Origin: Microvirga splendida
GTDB lineage: Bacteria; Pseudomonadota; Alphaproteobacteria; Rhizobiales; Beijerinckiaceae
Length of the DNA stretch: 64,000 bases
Assembly: GCF_016427565.1 (NCBI RefSeq)
Contig: NZ_JAELXT010000003.1
Location: forward strand, 186,001-250,000
Direction: 5' to 3'
This document shows, piece after piece, positions 24,140 through 33,715 of this stretch (position 1 is its first letter; every line of letters begins with the position of its first letter). The position numbers were made by a program, and so were the translations under genes. Under the pieces are notes generated by a model that did not search any database, was not told the DNA's origin, and saw only the letters and a list, made by a program, of their open reading frames with translations.

Positions 24140-24976
24140 ATGCGCCGATTTCTTGCTTTGTGGCTGGCGGGGCTGCTCCTCGCCGCCGTTCCCGTACAGG
24201 AATCCCTCGGGCAGACCGCCCGCCGGGCCGATCCCATCAGGCTCCAGCCGCAGCGCGCGGGGCAGACCGACGTCTACATCCTGTCCTTCGGCCTTTGGGG
24301 GCCGCAGAGCGTGTTCGAGAGCGAGGCCAGGGGAGCGGCCCGCGTGCTCGAGCAGCAATTCGGCGCGAAGGGGCGCTCCATCGTCCGGTTCAACACCAAG
24401 CGCCGCGCCGGTGCCACGCCCGAGACCCTCGCGGCCGCGGCCGAAGCCGCGGGCCGCACGCTCGATCCCGCCGAGGATGTGGTGGTGCTCGTCCTGACCT
24501 CCCACGGGGCCCCGGAGGGGATCGGCCTCGTCGCCGGGCGCGACACCCTTCTCGTGACGCCCGGCGACGTGAGAGATCTGCTCGAGAAGACCAGAGCGCA
24601 GCATCGGGTGGTGATCGTCTCAGCCTGCTACTCGGGCGTTTTTGCCCAGGAACTGGCCGATGAGCGGACCCTGGTGATCACGGCGGCCGCGGCCGACAAG
24701 CCGTCCTTCGGCTGCCGGGACGGGGCGACCTGGACCTATTTCGGCGATGCCTTCTTCAACAAGGCCCTCAGGCGCGAGCCGCGTCTGGACACGGCTTTCG
24801 AGACGGCGCGCGGCCTCGTCACCCGTCGGGAGAAGCGGGAGGGCTTCGATCCCTCCAATCCGCAGCTCGCCGGCGGCGCCCAGGTTCTCGAAAAGCTGCA
24901 GCAGACCTGCCGGATCAGCCCCGCGCAGCAAGCGTGCCGATGCGAGCGACCCAGCGCTCGATCCGCCGCCTGTTGA
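24140..24976 (+). CDS. C13-family (caspase/legumain-like) peptidase, exported
   Basis: 278 residues. A signal peptide (MRRFLALWLAGLLLAAVPVQ) precedes a C13-type domain. QTDVYILSFGLWGPQSVFES, the catalytic His in VLTSHGAPEG and the catalytic Cys in VIVSACYSGVF give the His-Gly and Ala-Cys dyad of clan CD peptidases. The bacterial C13 family is often periplasmic and of unknown substrate. The C-terminus is Cys-rich (QACRCERPSARSAAC) and overlaps the convergent DUF1499 gene by 62 bases, so the end may be longer than in relatives. The ATG at 24140 opens the signal peptide. Confidence 0.85.
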   Translation: MRRFLALWLAGLLLAAVPVQESLGQTARRADPIRLQPQRAGQTDVYILSFGLWGPQSVFESEARGAARVLEQQFGAKGRSIVRFNTKRRAGATPETLAAAAEAAGRTLDPAEDVVVLVLTSHGAPEGIGLVAGRDTLLVTPGDVRDLLEKTRAQHRVVIVSACYSGVFAQELADERTLVITAAAADKPSFGCRDGATWTYFGDAFFNKALRREPRLDTAFETARGLVTRREKREGFDPSNPQLAGGAQVLEKLQQTCRISPAQQACRCERPSARSAAC

Positions 24977-25430
24977 CGCCGAAATCGGAGCGGCCGATCT
25001 GGCTGCGGGAATAGAGGGCGAGGGTCGATTCATCGGGGCCCCGGTCGAACACCTGCACGACCACGGTATCGGGAAAGCGCATGAGCCGCGTGCGCACGAG
25101 GTAGCGGTCCTGGTCGGGACCTTTGTCGACAAGGGTCGTACCGGGCTCCGCCAGGGCTACGTCGGACACGAGGCCGCGCAGGCGGTCGCCGGACATGGGA
25201 AAGACTGGAGGCTCGGCATCGGGCCGGGCCCGAGGGCAGATGTCGGCTGAGCAGATCAGGGCATCGTTCGGCGTGGAGCGGCGCTCGAGGGTGGAGAACT
25301 CCACGGGCCCGAGGTCGGGCGAGCCGAACACGCCCTGCCACGCGCGCTCGACGCCCGATTCCCAGCCGCGCCAGACGCCATAGCCGAGACTGACGCCCAC
25401 AAGCCCTATCGCTACAGCCTTCTTGCGCAT
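24915..25430 (-). CDS. DUF1499 family protein, membrane-anchored
   Basis: 171 residues. A short N-terminal hydrophobic stretch (MRKKAVAIGLVGVSLGYGVW) anchors or exports it. The DUF1499 core follows: PVEFSTLERRSTPNDALICS, then TRLMRFPDTVVVQVFDRGPD, ESTLALYSRSQIGRSDFGVN and RRRIERWVARI. This family pattern (FPD...R.SRSRxGxSDxGVNxxRI) is well kept. Function unknown. A frame opening at 25682 is longer but has no family residues before the ATG at 25430. Confidence 0.88.
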   Translation of the reverse strand: MRKKAVAIGLVGVSLGYGVWRGWESGVERAWQGVFGSPDLGPVEFSTLERRSTPNDALICSADICPRARPDAEPPVFPMSGDRLRGLVSDVALAEPGTTLVDKGPDQDRYLVRTRLMRFPDTVVVQVFDRGPDESTLALYSRSQIGRSDFGVNRRRIERWVARIGTLAARG

Positions 25431-25518
25431 GTTCCGTCCGTTCCCCACCGTCCGCTTGACAGCCCGGCTGAGGAGCATAGGGCAAAGCGCGCCTTTGTCC
25501 CACCATTCCGGAACCTCC

Positions 25519-25860
25519 ATGAGCCCGCATACCACGCCCGTCCTGATGCTGATCGCCTCGAACGTGTTCATGACCTTCGCGTGGTACGGGCACCTGAAGT
25601 TCAAGACCTCGCCCCTGTGGCTCGCCGTGATGGCCAGCTGGGGCATCGCCTTCATCGAGTACTGGTTCGCCGTGCCGGCCAACCGGATCGGCTCCGCCGT
25701 CTACTCCGCGGCCGAACTCAAGACCATCCAGGAGGTCATCACCCTGGTGGTCTTCGCCGGGTTCTCGGTGCTCTATCTCAAGGAGCCGCTCGGCTGGAAC
25801 CACCTGATCGGCTTCTGCCTGATCGCCGGGGGTGCCGCCTTCATCTTCCAGGGGCGGTGA
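25519..25860 (+). CDS. DUF486 family small membrane protein (EamA/DMT-like fold)
   Basis: 113 residues with about four hydrophobic helices: TPVLMLIASNVFMTFAWYGH, PLWLAVMASWGIAFIEYWFA, EVITLVVFAGFSVLYLKEPL and LIGFCLIAGGAAFIFQGR. EYWFAVPANRIGS and YSAAELKTIQEVITL are the family motifs. DUF486 proteins resemble half of a drug/metabolite transporter; no substrate is known. The ATG at 25519 directly follows GGAACCTCC. Confidence 0.92.
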   Translation: MSPHTTPVLMLIASNVFMTFAWYGHLKFKTSPLWLAVMASWGIAFIEYWFAVPANRIGSAVYSAAELKTIQEVITLVVFAGFSVLYLKEPLGWNHLIGFCLIAGGAAFIFQGR

Positions 25861-25869
25861 ACGGACCCG

Positions 25870-27009
25870 TCAGGTGGCCGGCTTCATGCGCAGGATGCGG
25901 CCGTTGCTGGAATCCGTGAGCATGTAGACGAAGCCGTCCGGCCCCTGGCGCACGTCGCGGATGCGCTCGCCGAGGTTCTGCAGCATACGCTCCTCGCCCG
26001 TGACCCGGTTGCCGTTGGTTTCCAGCCGCGAGACGAGCTTGCCGGACAAGGCGCCGACCAGGATGCTGCCGCGCCAGGCCGGGAACTTGTCGCCCGTGTA
26101 GAAGGCCATGCCGGAAGGGGCAATGGAGGGATCCCAGTAATAGACCGGCTGCTCCAGGCCCGGCTTCTTCGTGCCCTCGCCGATCTTCTCGCCCGAGTAG
26201 TGGACCCCGTAGGAAATCACCGGCCAACCGTAGTTCTTGCCCTTCTGGGGAATGTTGACCTCGTCGCCGCCGCGCGCGCCGTGCTCGACGGTCCAGAGTT
26301 CGCCCGTCGTCGGATGAAGGGCTGCCGATTGTACGTTCCGGTGGCCGAGGGACCAGATCTCGGGCTTGGCACCCTCGCGGTTCAGGAACGGGTTGTTAGG
26401 CGCAGGGCTCCCGTCCGGCGTGATGTGGACGATCTTGCCGATGTGGTTTGCCGGGTTCTGGGCCTGGTTGCGCAGGTCGAACCGGTCACCCAGGGTCACG
26501 AAGAGATTGCCGTCACGGTCGAAGACCAGCCGCGAGCCGAAGTGATTGCCGCCCGTATAGGACGGCTCCTGGCGGAAGATCACCTGCAGAGATTCGAGCG
26601 CCTTTCGGTCCTCTGACAGCCGTGCCTTGGCGACGCTGGTGCCGGCGCGGCCCTCGCCGCGATCCTCGGCGTAGCTGAGATAGACGAGGCGGTTCTGGGC
26701 GAAGTTGGGGTCGAGAGCCACATCCAGAAGGCCGCCTTGCCCCCGCACGGCCAGTTTCGGAAGGCCGCTGATCGGGTCGGAGAGGGTGCCGTCGGCCTCG
26801 ATGATGCGCAGGCGCCCGGCGCGCTCGGTGACGAGCATGCGGTTGTCGGGCAGGAAGGCGAGGCCCCAGGGGTTCTGGAGATTGCGGGCGACCGTCTCGA
26901 CGATCACCTCGGTCTTGTCGGTGCGGAAGCGCTGGGTGTCCTGGGCCAAGGCGGGGGAAAGGGCGCCAAGGGTCAGGGCGCAGGCCAGGGCAACACGAAG
27001 CTTAAGCAT
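25870..27009 (-). CDS. PQQ-dependent sugar dehydrogenase family protein (aldose sugar dehydrogenase, YliI-like)
   Basis: 379 residues. A signal peptide (MLKLRVALACALTLGALSPA, then LAQ) directs it to the periplasm. The beta-propeller carries NLQNPWGLAFLPDNRMLVTE, GQGGLLDVALDPNFAQNRLV, NHFGSRLVFDRDGNLFVTLG and LGHRNVQSAALHPTTGELWT, which is the soluble glucose/sorbosone dehydrogenase pattern with the catalytic GHRN motif. Members oxidise aldoses with PQQ and pass electrons to cytochromes or quinones. PQQ synthesis genes are not in the window. Its 3' end faces the DUF486 gene. Confidence 0.92.
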   Translation of the reverse strand: MLKLRVALACALTLGALSPALAQDTQRFRTDKTEVIVETVARNLQNPWGLAFLPDNRMLVTERAGRLRIIEADGTLSDPISGLPKLAVRGQGGLLDVALDPNFAQNRLVYLSYAEDRGEGRAGTSVAKARLSEDRKALESLQVIFRQEPSYTGGNHFGSRLVFDRDGNLFVTLGDRFDLRNQAQNPANHIGKIVHITPDGSPAPNNPFLNREGAKPEIWSLGHRNVQSAALHPTTGELWTVEHGARGGDEVNIPQKGKNYGWPVISYGVHYSGEKIGEGTKKPGLEQPVYYWDPSIAPSGMAFYTGDKFPAWRGSILVGALSGKLVSRLETNGNRVTGEERMLQNLGERIRDVRQGPDGFVYMLTDSSNGRILRMKPAT

Positions 27010-27089
27010 ACCAGTCTCTCCGTCGTTCCGATGCCGGAGAGCTAGACTCTTGCGGCAGGGCGTCAACCGTGCCGCCGTTCACTCACGCG

Positions 27090-27281
27090 TTATCGCGGAG
27101 AATAGACGTGGATGGTCTTCGTGTCCTGGGCCGAGAGCGTCTGGGTCGTCGCCATGACCGAGAGCGTCGCCAGCCCCATCAGCATGATCAAGGCCAGGGA
27201 GCAGCGGCTTTCCTGGCGCCGGTCGAGACGCTGAACGCGGGACGAGACGTGGCAGGTGTTTCTGGCCTGGAAGGTTTTCAT
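27090..27281 (-). CDS. Small hypothetical membrane or exported protein
   Basis: 63 residues: a basic N-terminus with Cys (MKTFQARNTCHVSSRVQRLD), one hydrophobic segment (SLALIMLMGLATLSVMATTQ) and a short tail ending KTIHVYSPR. GGGGAAGAACCG precedes the ATG at 27281. Family unknown. A possible EcfG-type promoter is 40-65 bases upstream. Confidence 0.55.
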   Translation of the reverse strand: MKTFQARNTCHVSSRVQRLDRRQESRCSLALIMLMGLATLSVMATTQTLSAQDTKTIHVYSPR

Positions 27282-27322
27282 CGGTTCTTCCCCTAGCAAC
27301 CGAAGGACGATCACAGGAGGAA

Positions 27323-27347
27323 AACTTGTTTGATTCAAGAAAGTTCC
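27323..27347 (-). promoter_or_regulatory. Possible EcfG-type promoter before the 63-residue gene
   Basis: On the minus strand GGAAC (27347-27343) and AGTT (27326-27323) are 16 bases apart. The -10 box differs by one base from CGTT. Confidence 0.35.
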
Positions 27348-27529
27348 AAGGTGCGGCGAAAGTGCTGCTTACGGACTCTTGGCTAAGTCTTTGTTAACTA
27401 ATTATTAACCATTGTGGCAAGTCGTCAGGCCTCTCTCCGACGCATAACGACGGACTCGGCGGAGCGTTCCGTGGGATCATGAAGGACGGCCTCGATGGTG
27501 CTGCATCCTGGTCTCCCCTATCCCACGTC

Positions 27530-27600
27530 ATCCCCGGACTTGGTCCGGGGATCCACGTCTTGCCCCCTAAAACGTGGATGGCCGGGACAAGCCCGGCCAT
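27530..27600. repeat. Composite of three REP-like hairpins
   Basis: ATCCCCGGAC/GTCCGGGGAT (27530-27552), ATCCACGT/ACGTGGAT (27551-27558 with 27572-27579) and ATGGCCGGG/CCCGGCCAT (27578-27600) follow one another. The first and last stems also occur at 7867 and 8045. Confidence 0.75.
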
Positions 27601-27623
27601 GACGAAGTGCTTTTAGATCGATG

Positions 27624-28604
27624 TCACTGGGCCTCGATGCCGGCCGTCTTGATGATCTCGGCCCAGGTCTGGATCTCCTTGTCGAGATAGGGCTTGAAGG
27701 CTTCCGGCTCGCGGACGTTCAGGGTGAAGCCGATTTTGTTGATCCGGTCCTTCACCTCGGGCTTGTTGAGGATCCCGACGATCGTGGACGAGAGCTTGTC
27801 GAGCACGGGCTTGGGCGTGTTCGCCGGAGCGAAGAAGGCGGCCCAGGATTCCGCGTCCGCATTGGTGATGCCCTGCTCGCGCAGGGTCGGCACGTCCGGT
27901 GCCTGCGGGTTGCGCTGCGGGCTCGCGATGCCAATGGCGCGCATCTGGCCGGCCTGGAACTGGGAGAGCACGCTCGGCAGGGTCGAGTTCGACACGTCGA
28001 TGCGGCCGCCCATGAGCTCCGTCACCAGGGGAGCGGCGCCCCGGAAGGGCACATGGGTCATCTTCGTGCCCGTGCGGGTCATGAAGAGCTCGGTCGCCAG
28101 ATGCGAGCCGGAGCCCACGCCGGTCGAGCCGTAGTTCAGCTTGCCCGGATCCTTCTTGGCCAGCGCGATCAGCTCCTGCATCGACTTCACGGGCAGGTCG
28201 TTCTTGACCACGAACACATGCTCGAAGGCGCCGGCGCCGGCGAGCGGCGCGAAGTCCTTCACCGCGTCGTAGCCGGGCTCCTTGAGCAGGAACATGTTGT
28301 TCCCGTGGGTCTGGTTGTTACCGAAGATGATGGTGTAGCCGTCGGGATCGGCTTTCGCGACCGCCCGGGTGCCGACCGCCCCGGAGGCGCCGGCGAGGTT
28401 CTCGACGATCACGTTCTGGCCGAGCTCCTTGCCCATCTCCTCGGCCACGATGCGGGCGATGACGTCGGTGGGGCCGCCCGCCGGGTAGGGGACCACCATC
28501 TTGATCACGCGGTTCGGGAAATCCTGGGCCGAGGCCGCAGAGGCGAAGAGGGCTGCGCCGGCGAAAAGGCCGAGGGCGAGGCGGCGGGTGACGGATTGGG
28601 TCAT
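27624..28604 (-). CDS. Bug/TctC-type tripartite tricarboxylate transporter substrate-binding protein
   Basis: 326 residues. A signal peptide (TRRLALGLFAGAALFASAAS) leads to the conserved VIKMVVPYPAGGPTDVIARI, then VENLAGASGAVGTRAVAKAD, LNYGSTGVGSGSHLATELFM and THVPFRGAAPLVTELMGGRI. These are the hallmarks of Bug receptors, which bind carboxylates in the periplasm. No TctA or TctB membrane gene is adjacent, so it is an orphan receptor as is common in this lineage. The ATG at 28604 opens the signal peptide. Confidence 0.94.
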   Translation of the reverse strand: MTQSVTRRLALGLFAGAALFASAASAQDFPNRVIKMVVPYPAGGPTDVIARIVAEEMGKELGQNVIVENLAGASGAVGTRAVAKADPDGYTIIFGNNQTHGNNMFLLKEPGYDAVKDFAPLAGAGAFEHVFVVKNDLPVKSMQELIALAKKDPGKLNYGSTGVGSGSHLATELFMTRTGTKMTHVPFRGAAPLVTELMGGRIDVSNSTLPSVLSQFQAGQMRAIGIASPQRNPQAPDVPTLREQGITNADAESWAAFFAPANTPKPVLDKLSSTIVGILNKPEVKDRINKIGFTLNVREPEAFKPYLDKEIQTWAEIIKTAGIEAQ

Positions 28605-28719
28605 CGGAAAAGGCGTCTCCTCAAAATCCCCTCTGGGAAGGGTTGTTGTTCCTGGCTGTTTTGCTTGCTTGAGCGGCCGGCCCGGATTACGGTCCGCCGC
28701 CGTCACAATCCCTTTTTAA

Positions 28720-29942
<1,223 letters not shown>

Positions 29943-29943
<1 letters not shown>

Positions 29944-30218
29944 TGAGCCTGCCGCGGACATTCAACCCGGATCCCGCGGCACAGCCCTACCGGGCCGATC
30001 CCGCCTCCGCGCACCGCGTGAAGTTCGACGCCCGCGTGGACTTCACCAATGGCGGCTATGTGGAGGCCAAGGACTTCCTGCTCGACATCCAGGGCGACAG
30101 CATCAACCCTGAGCGCCTCGCCGAGATGATCGTCTCGGCCATGAATCTGCTGCGCGCCGGCCCCGTGACCATCACCGCCATGCGCGTGGTGCGGCGGGGC
30201 GAGCACCAGGACGGGTGA
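29943..30218 (+). CDS. Small hypothetical protein coupled to the aminotransferase
   Basis: 91 residues: MSLPRTFNPDPAAQPYRADP, then VKFDARVDFTNGGYVEAKDF and NPERLAEMIVSAMNLLRAGP. The part after residue 25 looks like a compact alpha/beta domain; no named family is recognised. Its ATG overlaps the aminotransferase stop codon (TGATG), so translation is probably coupled. A strong bidirectional terminator follows. Confidence 0.75.
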
Positions 30219-30230
30219 GAGAATCCAACA

Positions 30231-30256
30231 AAAAGGGCCGCCAAAGCGGCCCTTTT
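30231..30256. terminator. Strong bidirectional terminator
   Basis: AAAAGGGCCGC (30231-30241), loop CAAA, GCGGCCCTTTT (30246-30256). The A- and T-flanks make it work in both directions, between the convergent hypothetical and RTX genes. Confidence 0.9.
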
Positions 30257-30277
30257 CGATTGAGCTTTCTGCGCCGG

Positions 30278-33200
30278 TCAGATCACGAAGAAGTCCTTCT
30301 CGGTCATCTTAAGGTTCTTCTTGAGAGTGGCGACCTCCACGGCCTTCTTCGAGCCGGAGCCGTCCGCATCGTAGAGCAGCACGCCCTTCTTCTTGTTGTA
30401 GATCAGGTAGTCGTTGGCATCCTTGGCCTTGTCGCCCACCGTGAAGAAATCCTTGGCGAGCTTCGCCGGCTTCTTCTCCGAGCCCTTCTTGCCGAGCTTG
30501 GTGAACACCCTGTTCTCCAGCCAGATTCCGTCATCCTTCACGTTGAAGTCGGTAATCCTGTCGAGATTAGACTTCTTATTGGGCTTGGTGTCGAACACGA
30601 AGATGTCCTTGCCCTTGCCGCCCGTGAGCACGTCCTTGCCGGCGCCACCGATCAGGGTGTCGTTACCGAGCCCAGCATCGATCTGGTCGTCACCGGCAAG
30701 ACCGGTGAAGTGGTCCTGCCCCGCCCCGCCCTTCATCACGTCGGCACCTGGGCTGCCGGTCGCGCGCTCGTTGAAGACATCCTGAACCAGGATCGTCACG
30801 TTCCTGATCGTGCTGGCACCGGACGCATCCGTCACCTGCACGGCGATCGTATGCTGGCTGGCCTGCTCGTAGTCGAGCTTCACGCCGTTGGCGACCTTGA
30901 GAATGCCTGTGACGGCATCGATCGTGAAACGGCCCTCCGCGTCGTCGATGAGCGCGTAGCTCAGCGGGCCGCCTGCCTTCGCCGACGCGATGAAGCTGCC
31001 GATGGCCGTTCCTGCCGCAGAGTTCTCATCGATCACGTCGCTGGTCAGCAGCCTCTGGGCTCCTGCCGCGACACCGGCGAGACTCAGCTTGCCGTCTGTG
31101 AAAGAGAAGATCTCGACATTGGAGATCGTATCGCTCCCGTCACCGTTGGCGCGCTTGTCGGTGAGAGTGATGGAGCCGTCCTGGTTGAGCGTGACGGCGT
31201 AGTCGGAAACGGATCCGGTCAGCATCAACGTGTCGGTGCCGGCGCCGCCGTCGAGGCGGTTGGAGTCTTTATTGCCGTGGAGGGTGTTGTTGATCCCGTT
31301 GCCGGTGAGGCTGATGTTCCCGGCCTCGGCGCCCGCATGAAGGATTTCGACATCCGCATCCGCTGCGAGAACATAGGACGTGTTGGCGATCAGCGTGTCC
31401 CGGCCCTTGCCGGCAGCCTCCACGATGGCATCCGCGCGATCGACAACGTAGGTGTCGTCACCCTCGTCACCATGCAGCTCGTCGCGGCCGGCGCCGCCAT
31501 CGAGGACATCGTTGCCTCCGGCGCCTTTAAGGGTATCGTCGCCGCCATGGCCGTAGAGCCGATCATTGCCCTCATCGGCCCAAAACGCATCATTGCCGGC
31601 GGCGCCCTCCAGGGTGTCATGGTAGCGGGACCCGTCGATGACCTCGATATCGAAGTATTGGTCACCCAGTGCGGATCCGCGGTTCTGCGATACGTCCTGC
31701 AGGAACACTCTGACGCCTGCAACGGCATTCCCATAGCTGACGGTATCCTTGCCCTCGCCGCCACGGAAAAGATTGTTGCTGCCCACCACATCGTACAGAG
31801 CGTCGTTGCCATCTTCGCCGACGAGCTCGTTATTGCCTCTTCCGCCGGTGATGACGTCGTTGCCCTGGCCGCCCTTGAGGGTCTCGTCGCGGTCGCTGCC
31901 CTCCAGCGTATCGCGATGGATGGTGCCCTCGATCACCTCGATGCTGTCGTATCTGTCCCCTGCCGCAGCGTTGGAATTGTCCTGCGGCCACGCAAGGTAA
32001 ACTGCTACCCCGACCGAGGCGCCGAGATAGCTGACCGTATCGATGCCCGCGCCGCCGTAGAACCTGTCGTTGCCTCCCGACGCTCCGATCAGGCGGTCGT
32101 TGCCTCCCATGCCGTACAGAGCATCGTCTCCCGCGCCGCCATCGAGCGTATCGCCGGCAGTGAAATTCGTTCCCCCGAACTGCTCATTGTTGCCCGTTCC
32201 GGTCCAGAGAGCCGGATCGGCTCTGGGATCGACGATCTGCGCACGGAGGGATGTGGCCGCGCCCGCGCCCACGTTCTCCCAGCCGACGATGAAGCGGCCG
32301 TCGGGCAGGGGCGAGATGGTCGGATCCTGCAGGCCGTGACTGGCTTCGTGAATCACAAAGTCAGCGTTTACCTGTGCGCCGGAGCCGTCATATGTATGCG
32401 TCTTGATCTTCCTGTCATCTACGTATGCGAGGGCGAAGGCTCCGTTGGGGAGAGCGGCCACCACCGGTGACTTGATCGCCGAGCCCGAGGTCACCAGGTT
32501 TTTAGCAGGCAGGGCTGTCCCATTGGCATTATAGATAACGCCTTTGATTATATATTCGGACGGCTTGGTCGTCGGGGTGCCGTTGTGGCCAAGCCAAGTG
32601 ACGACGAAGCGCCCACCTCCCAACGCTGTCACCGACAAGTCAGAGGCATTTGCACCCGCTGTTATGCTCCAGCTACCGACCATTGCATTGGGCAGGTAGG
32701 AACGAAGTGTGATTGTGCCGGTTGAGGAGGTTTTCTCCAACACACCCACAATCGACATGTTGGCAAATTGAGCTCCGGAAGGGGCGTCAACGATGGCGGC
32801 AACCGAGTGAGACTCGATCGTGCTGTTCTGACCGGGGAACTGGCTGTGCAGATTGCCAAAAGTTTCTGTCGTATTGTTGAAGATATGAGTCGAGGTATAG
32901 CTTTCGCCTTTGGACGAAACGATGAAGCCGTCGCGGTAGGCCGTTACATGAGGAAGTTTCCAGCTTCCTGAGGCAGACTGAGCGACTCGGAAATCGTTTC
33001 TCGCAGCTATGCCGTTCTCATCGTAGGTTCTGGCTCGGATGCTGTTGGCAAAAGCGGAGCCTTCGCTGTAGTCCTCCCACGCGATGGCAAAGCCGCCATT
33101 GTTCAGAGCCGAGACGCTTGGGGTGCGTTGGGTGCCCTGATCGGTCGTGTTGACCTGCAGAGGGTCGCTCTTCGGGCTGCCGTCGGCGTTGTAAATCTGA

Positions 33201-33364
33201 AAGAGGACGTTGGCATCCAGAGTTAGTTCGCCATTGGTATCAATCCAGTCGTACTGGGTCCAGACAGCGACAAAGGTGCCGTTCCTAAGCGCCGTTACCT
33301 TCAAGTCGAATCTTTCGCCGCTGTTGCCAACGTCGATTTGGGCTCCGGAAGGTGAGAGCGGCAT
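30278..33364 (-). CDS. Large RTX calcium-binding protein with a cadherin-like domain
   Basis: 1028 residues. Residues 1-385 are a beta-rich region of repeated strands (FVAVWTQYDW, FAIAWEDYSE, FVVTWLGHNG, FIVGWENVG), probably a propeller-like fold. RTX nonapeptides then occur in blocks (GGAGDDALYGMGGNDRLIGA; GHGGDDTLKGAGGNDVLDGG). A cadherin-like domain follows (VIDENSAAGTAIGSFIASAK to TIRNVTILVQD), then a last RTX block and a C-terminal secretion region ending KMTEKDFFVI. Such proteins leave the cell through type I secretion and need calcium. No enzyme domain is visible. No transporter genes are adjacent, but an HlyD fragment occurs at 51887. Confidence 0.9.
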   Translation of the reverse strand: MPLSPSGAQIDVGNSGERFDLKVTALRNGTFVAVWTQYDWIDTNGELTLDANVLFQIYNADGSPKSDPLQVNTTDQGTQRTPSVSALNNGGFAIAWEDYSEGSAFANSIRARTYDENGIAARNDFRVAQSASGSWKLPHVTAYRDGFIVSSKGESYTSTHIFNNTTETFGNLHSQFPGQNSTIESHSVAAIVDAPSGAQFANMSIVGVLEKTSSTGTITLRSYLPNAMVGSWSITAGANASDLSVTALGGGRFVVTWLGHNGTPTTKPSEYIIKGVIYNANGTALPAKNLVTSGSAIKSPVVAALPNGAFALAYVDDRKIKTHTYDGSGAQVNADFVIHEASHGLQDPTISPLPDGRFIVGWENVGAGAATSLRAQIVDPRADPALWTGTGNNEQFGGTNFTAGDTLDGGAGDDALYGMGGNDRLIGASGGNDRFYGGAGIDTVSYLGASVGVAVYLAWPQDNSNAAAGDRYDSIEVIEGTIHRDTLEGSDRDETLKGGQGNDVITGGRGNNELVGEDGNDALYDVVGSNNLFRGGEGKDTVSYGNAVAGVRVFLQDVSQNRGSALGDQYFDIEVIDGSRYHDTLEGAAGNDAFWADEGNDRLYGHGGDDTLKGAGGNDVLDGGAGRDELHGDEGDDTYVVDRADAIVEAAGKGRDTLIANTSYVLAADADVEILHAGAEAGNISLTGNGINNTLHGNKDSNRLDGGAGTDTLMLTGSVSDYAVTLNQDGSITLTDKRANGDGSDTISNVEIFSFTDGKLSLAGVAAGAQRLLTSDVIDENSAAGTAIGSFIASAKAGGPLSYALIDDAEGRFTIDAVTGILKVANGVKLDYEQASQHTIAVQVTDASGASTIRNVTILVQDVFNERATGSPGADVMKGGAGQDHFTGLAGDDQIDAGLGNDTLIGGAGKDVLTGGKGKDIFVFDTKPNKKSNLDRITDFNVKDDGIWLENRVFTKLGKKGSEKKPAKLAKDFFTVGDKAKDANDYLIYNKKKGVLLYDADGSGSKKAVEVATLKKNLKMTEKDFFVI

Positions 33365-33715
33365 AGTCTTAGTCCTCGGAAAGATCGGTATTTTATACTT
33401 TATAACATATTATAATTCATCCGAGTCAAATATTCAGCTTATGGTTGACGGAATAAGAGGATGATTGGCATTCCGCTGGGGAGCGAATTCAGGGCCCTCC
33501 AGCGGATGCACGGGCAGCCTTAGAGGCGGTGGGCGCGATGTCGTTGCAGTCCGATCCGGTCTGCCATGGCGATCAGCACCAGTGAGCCCTCCGCCGCGTG
33601 AGGCGGCTTTGGTCCGCAAAAGCTCTTGCCATTCCGCTACGACAGGCAGACCATCATCCTCAACGCGCCCTGGACAAGAGCGCGCCACCAACGGGGGCAG
33701 GGAGGATGAAATCCT
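33365..33715. other. Intergenic region with an AT-rich promoter-like stretch
   Basis: Positions 33390-33460 are strongly AT-rich (TATAACATATTATAATTC) and lie just upstream of the large RTX gene on the minus strand, so its promoter is probably here. No gene is visible in the remainder; GGGAGGATG before 33716 includes the ribosome binding site of the next gene. Confidence 0.5.
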
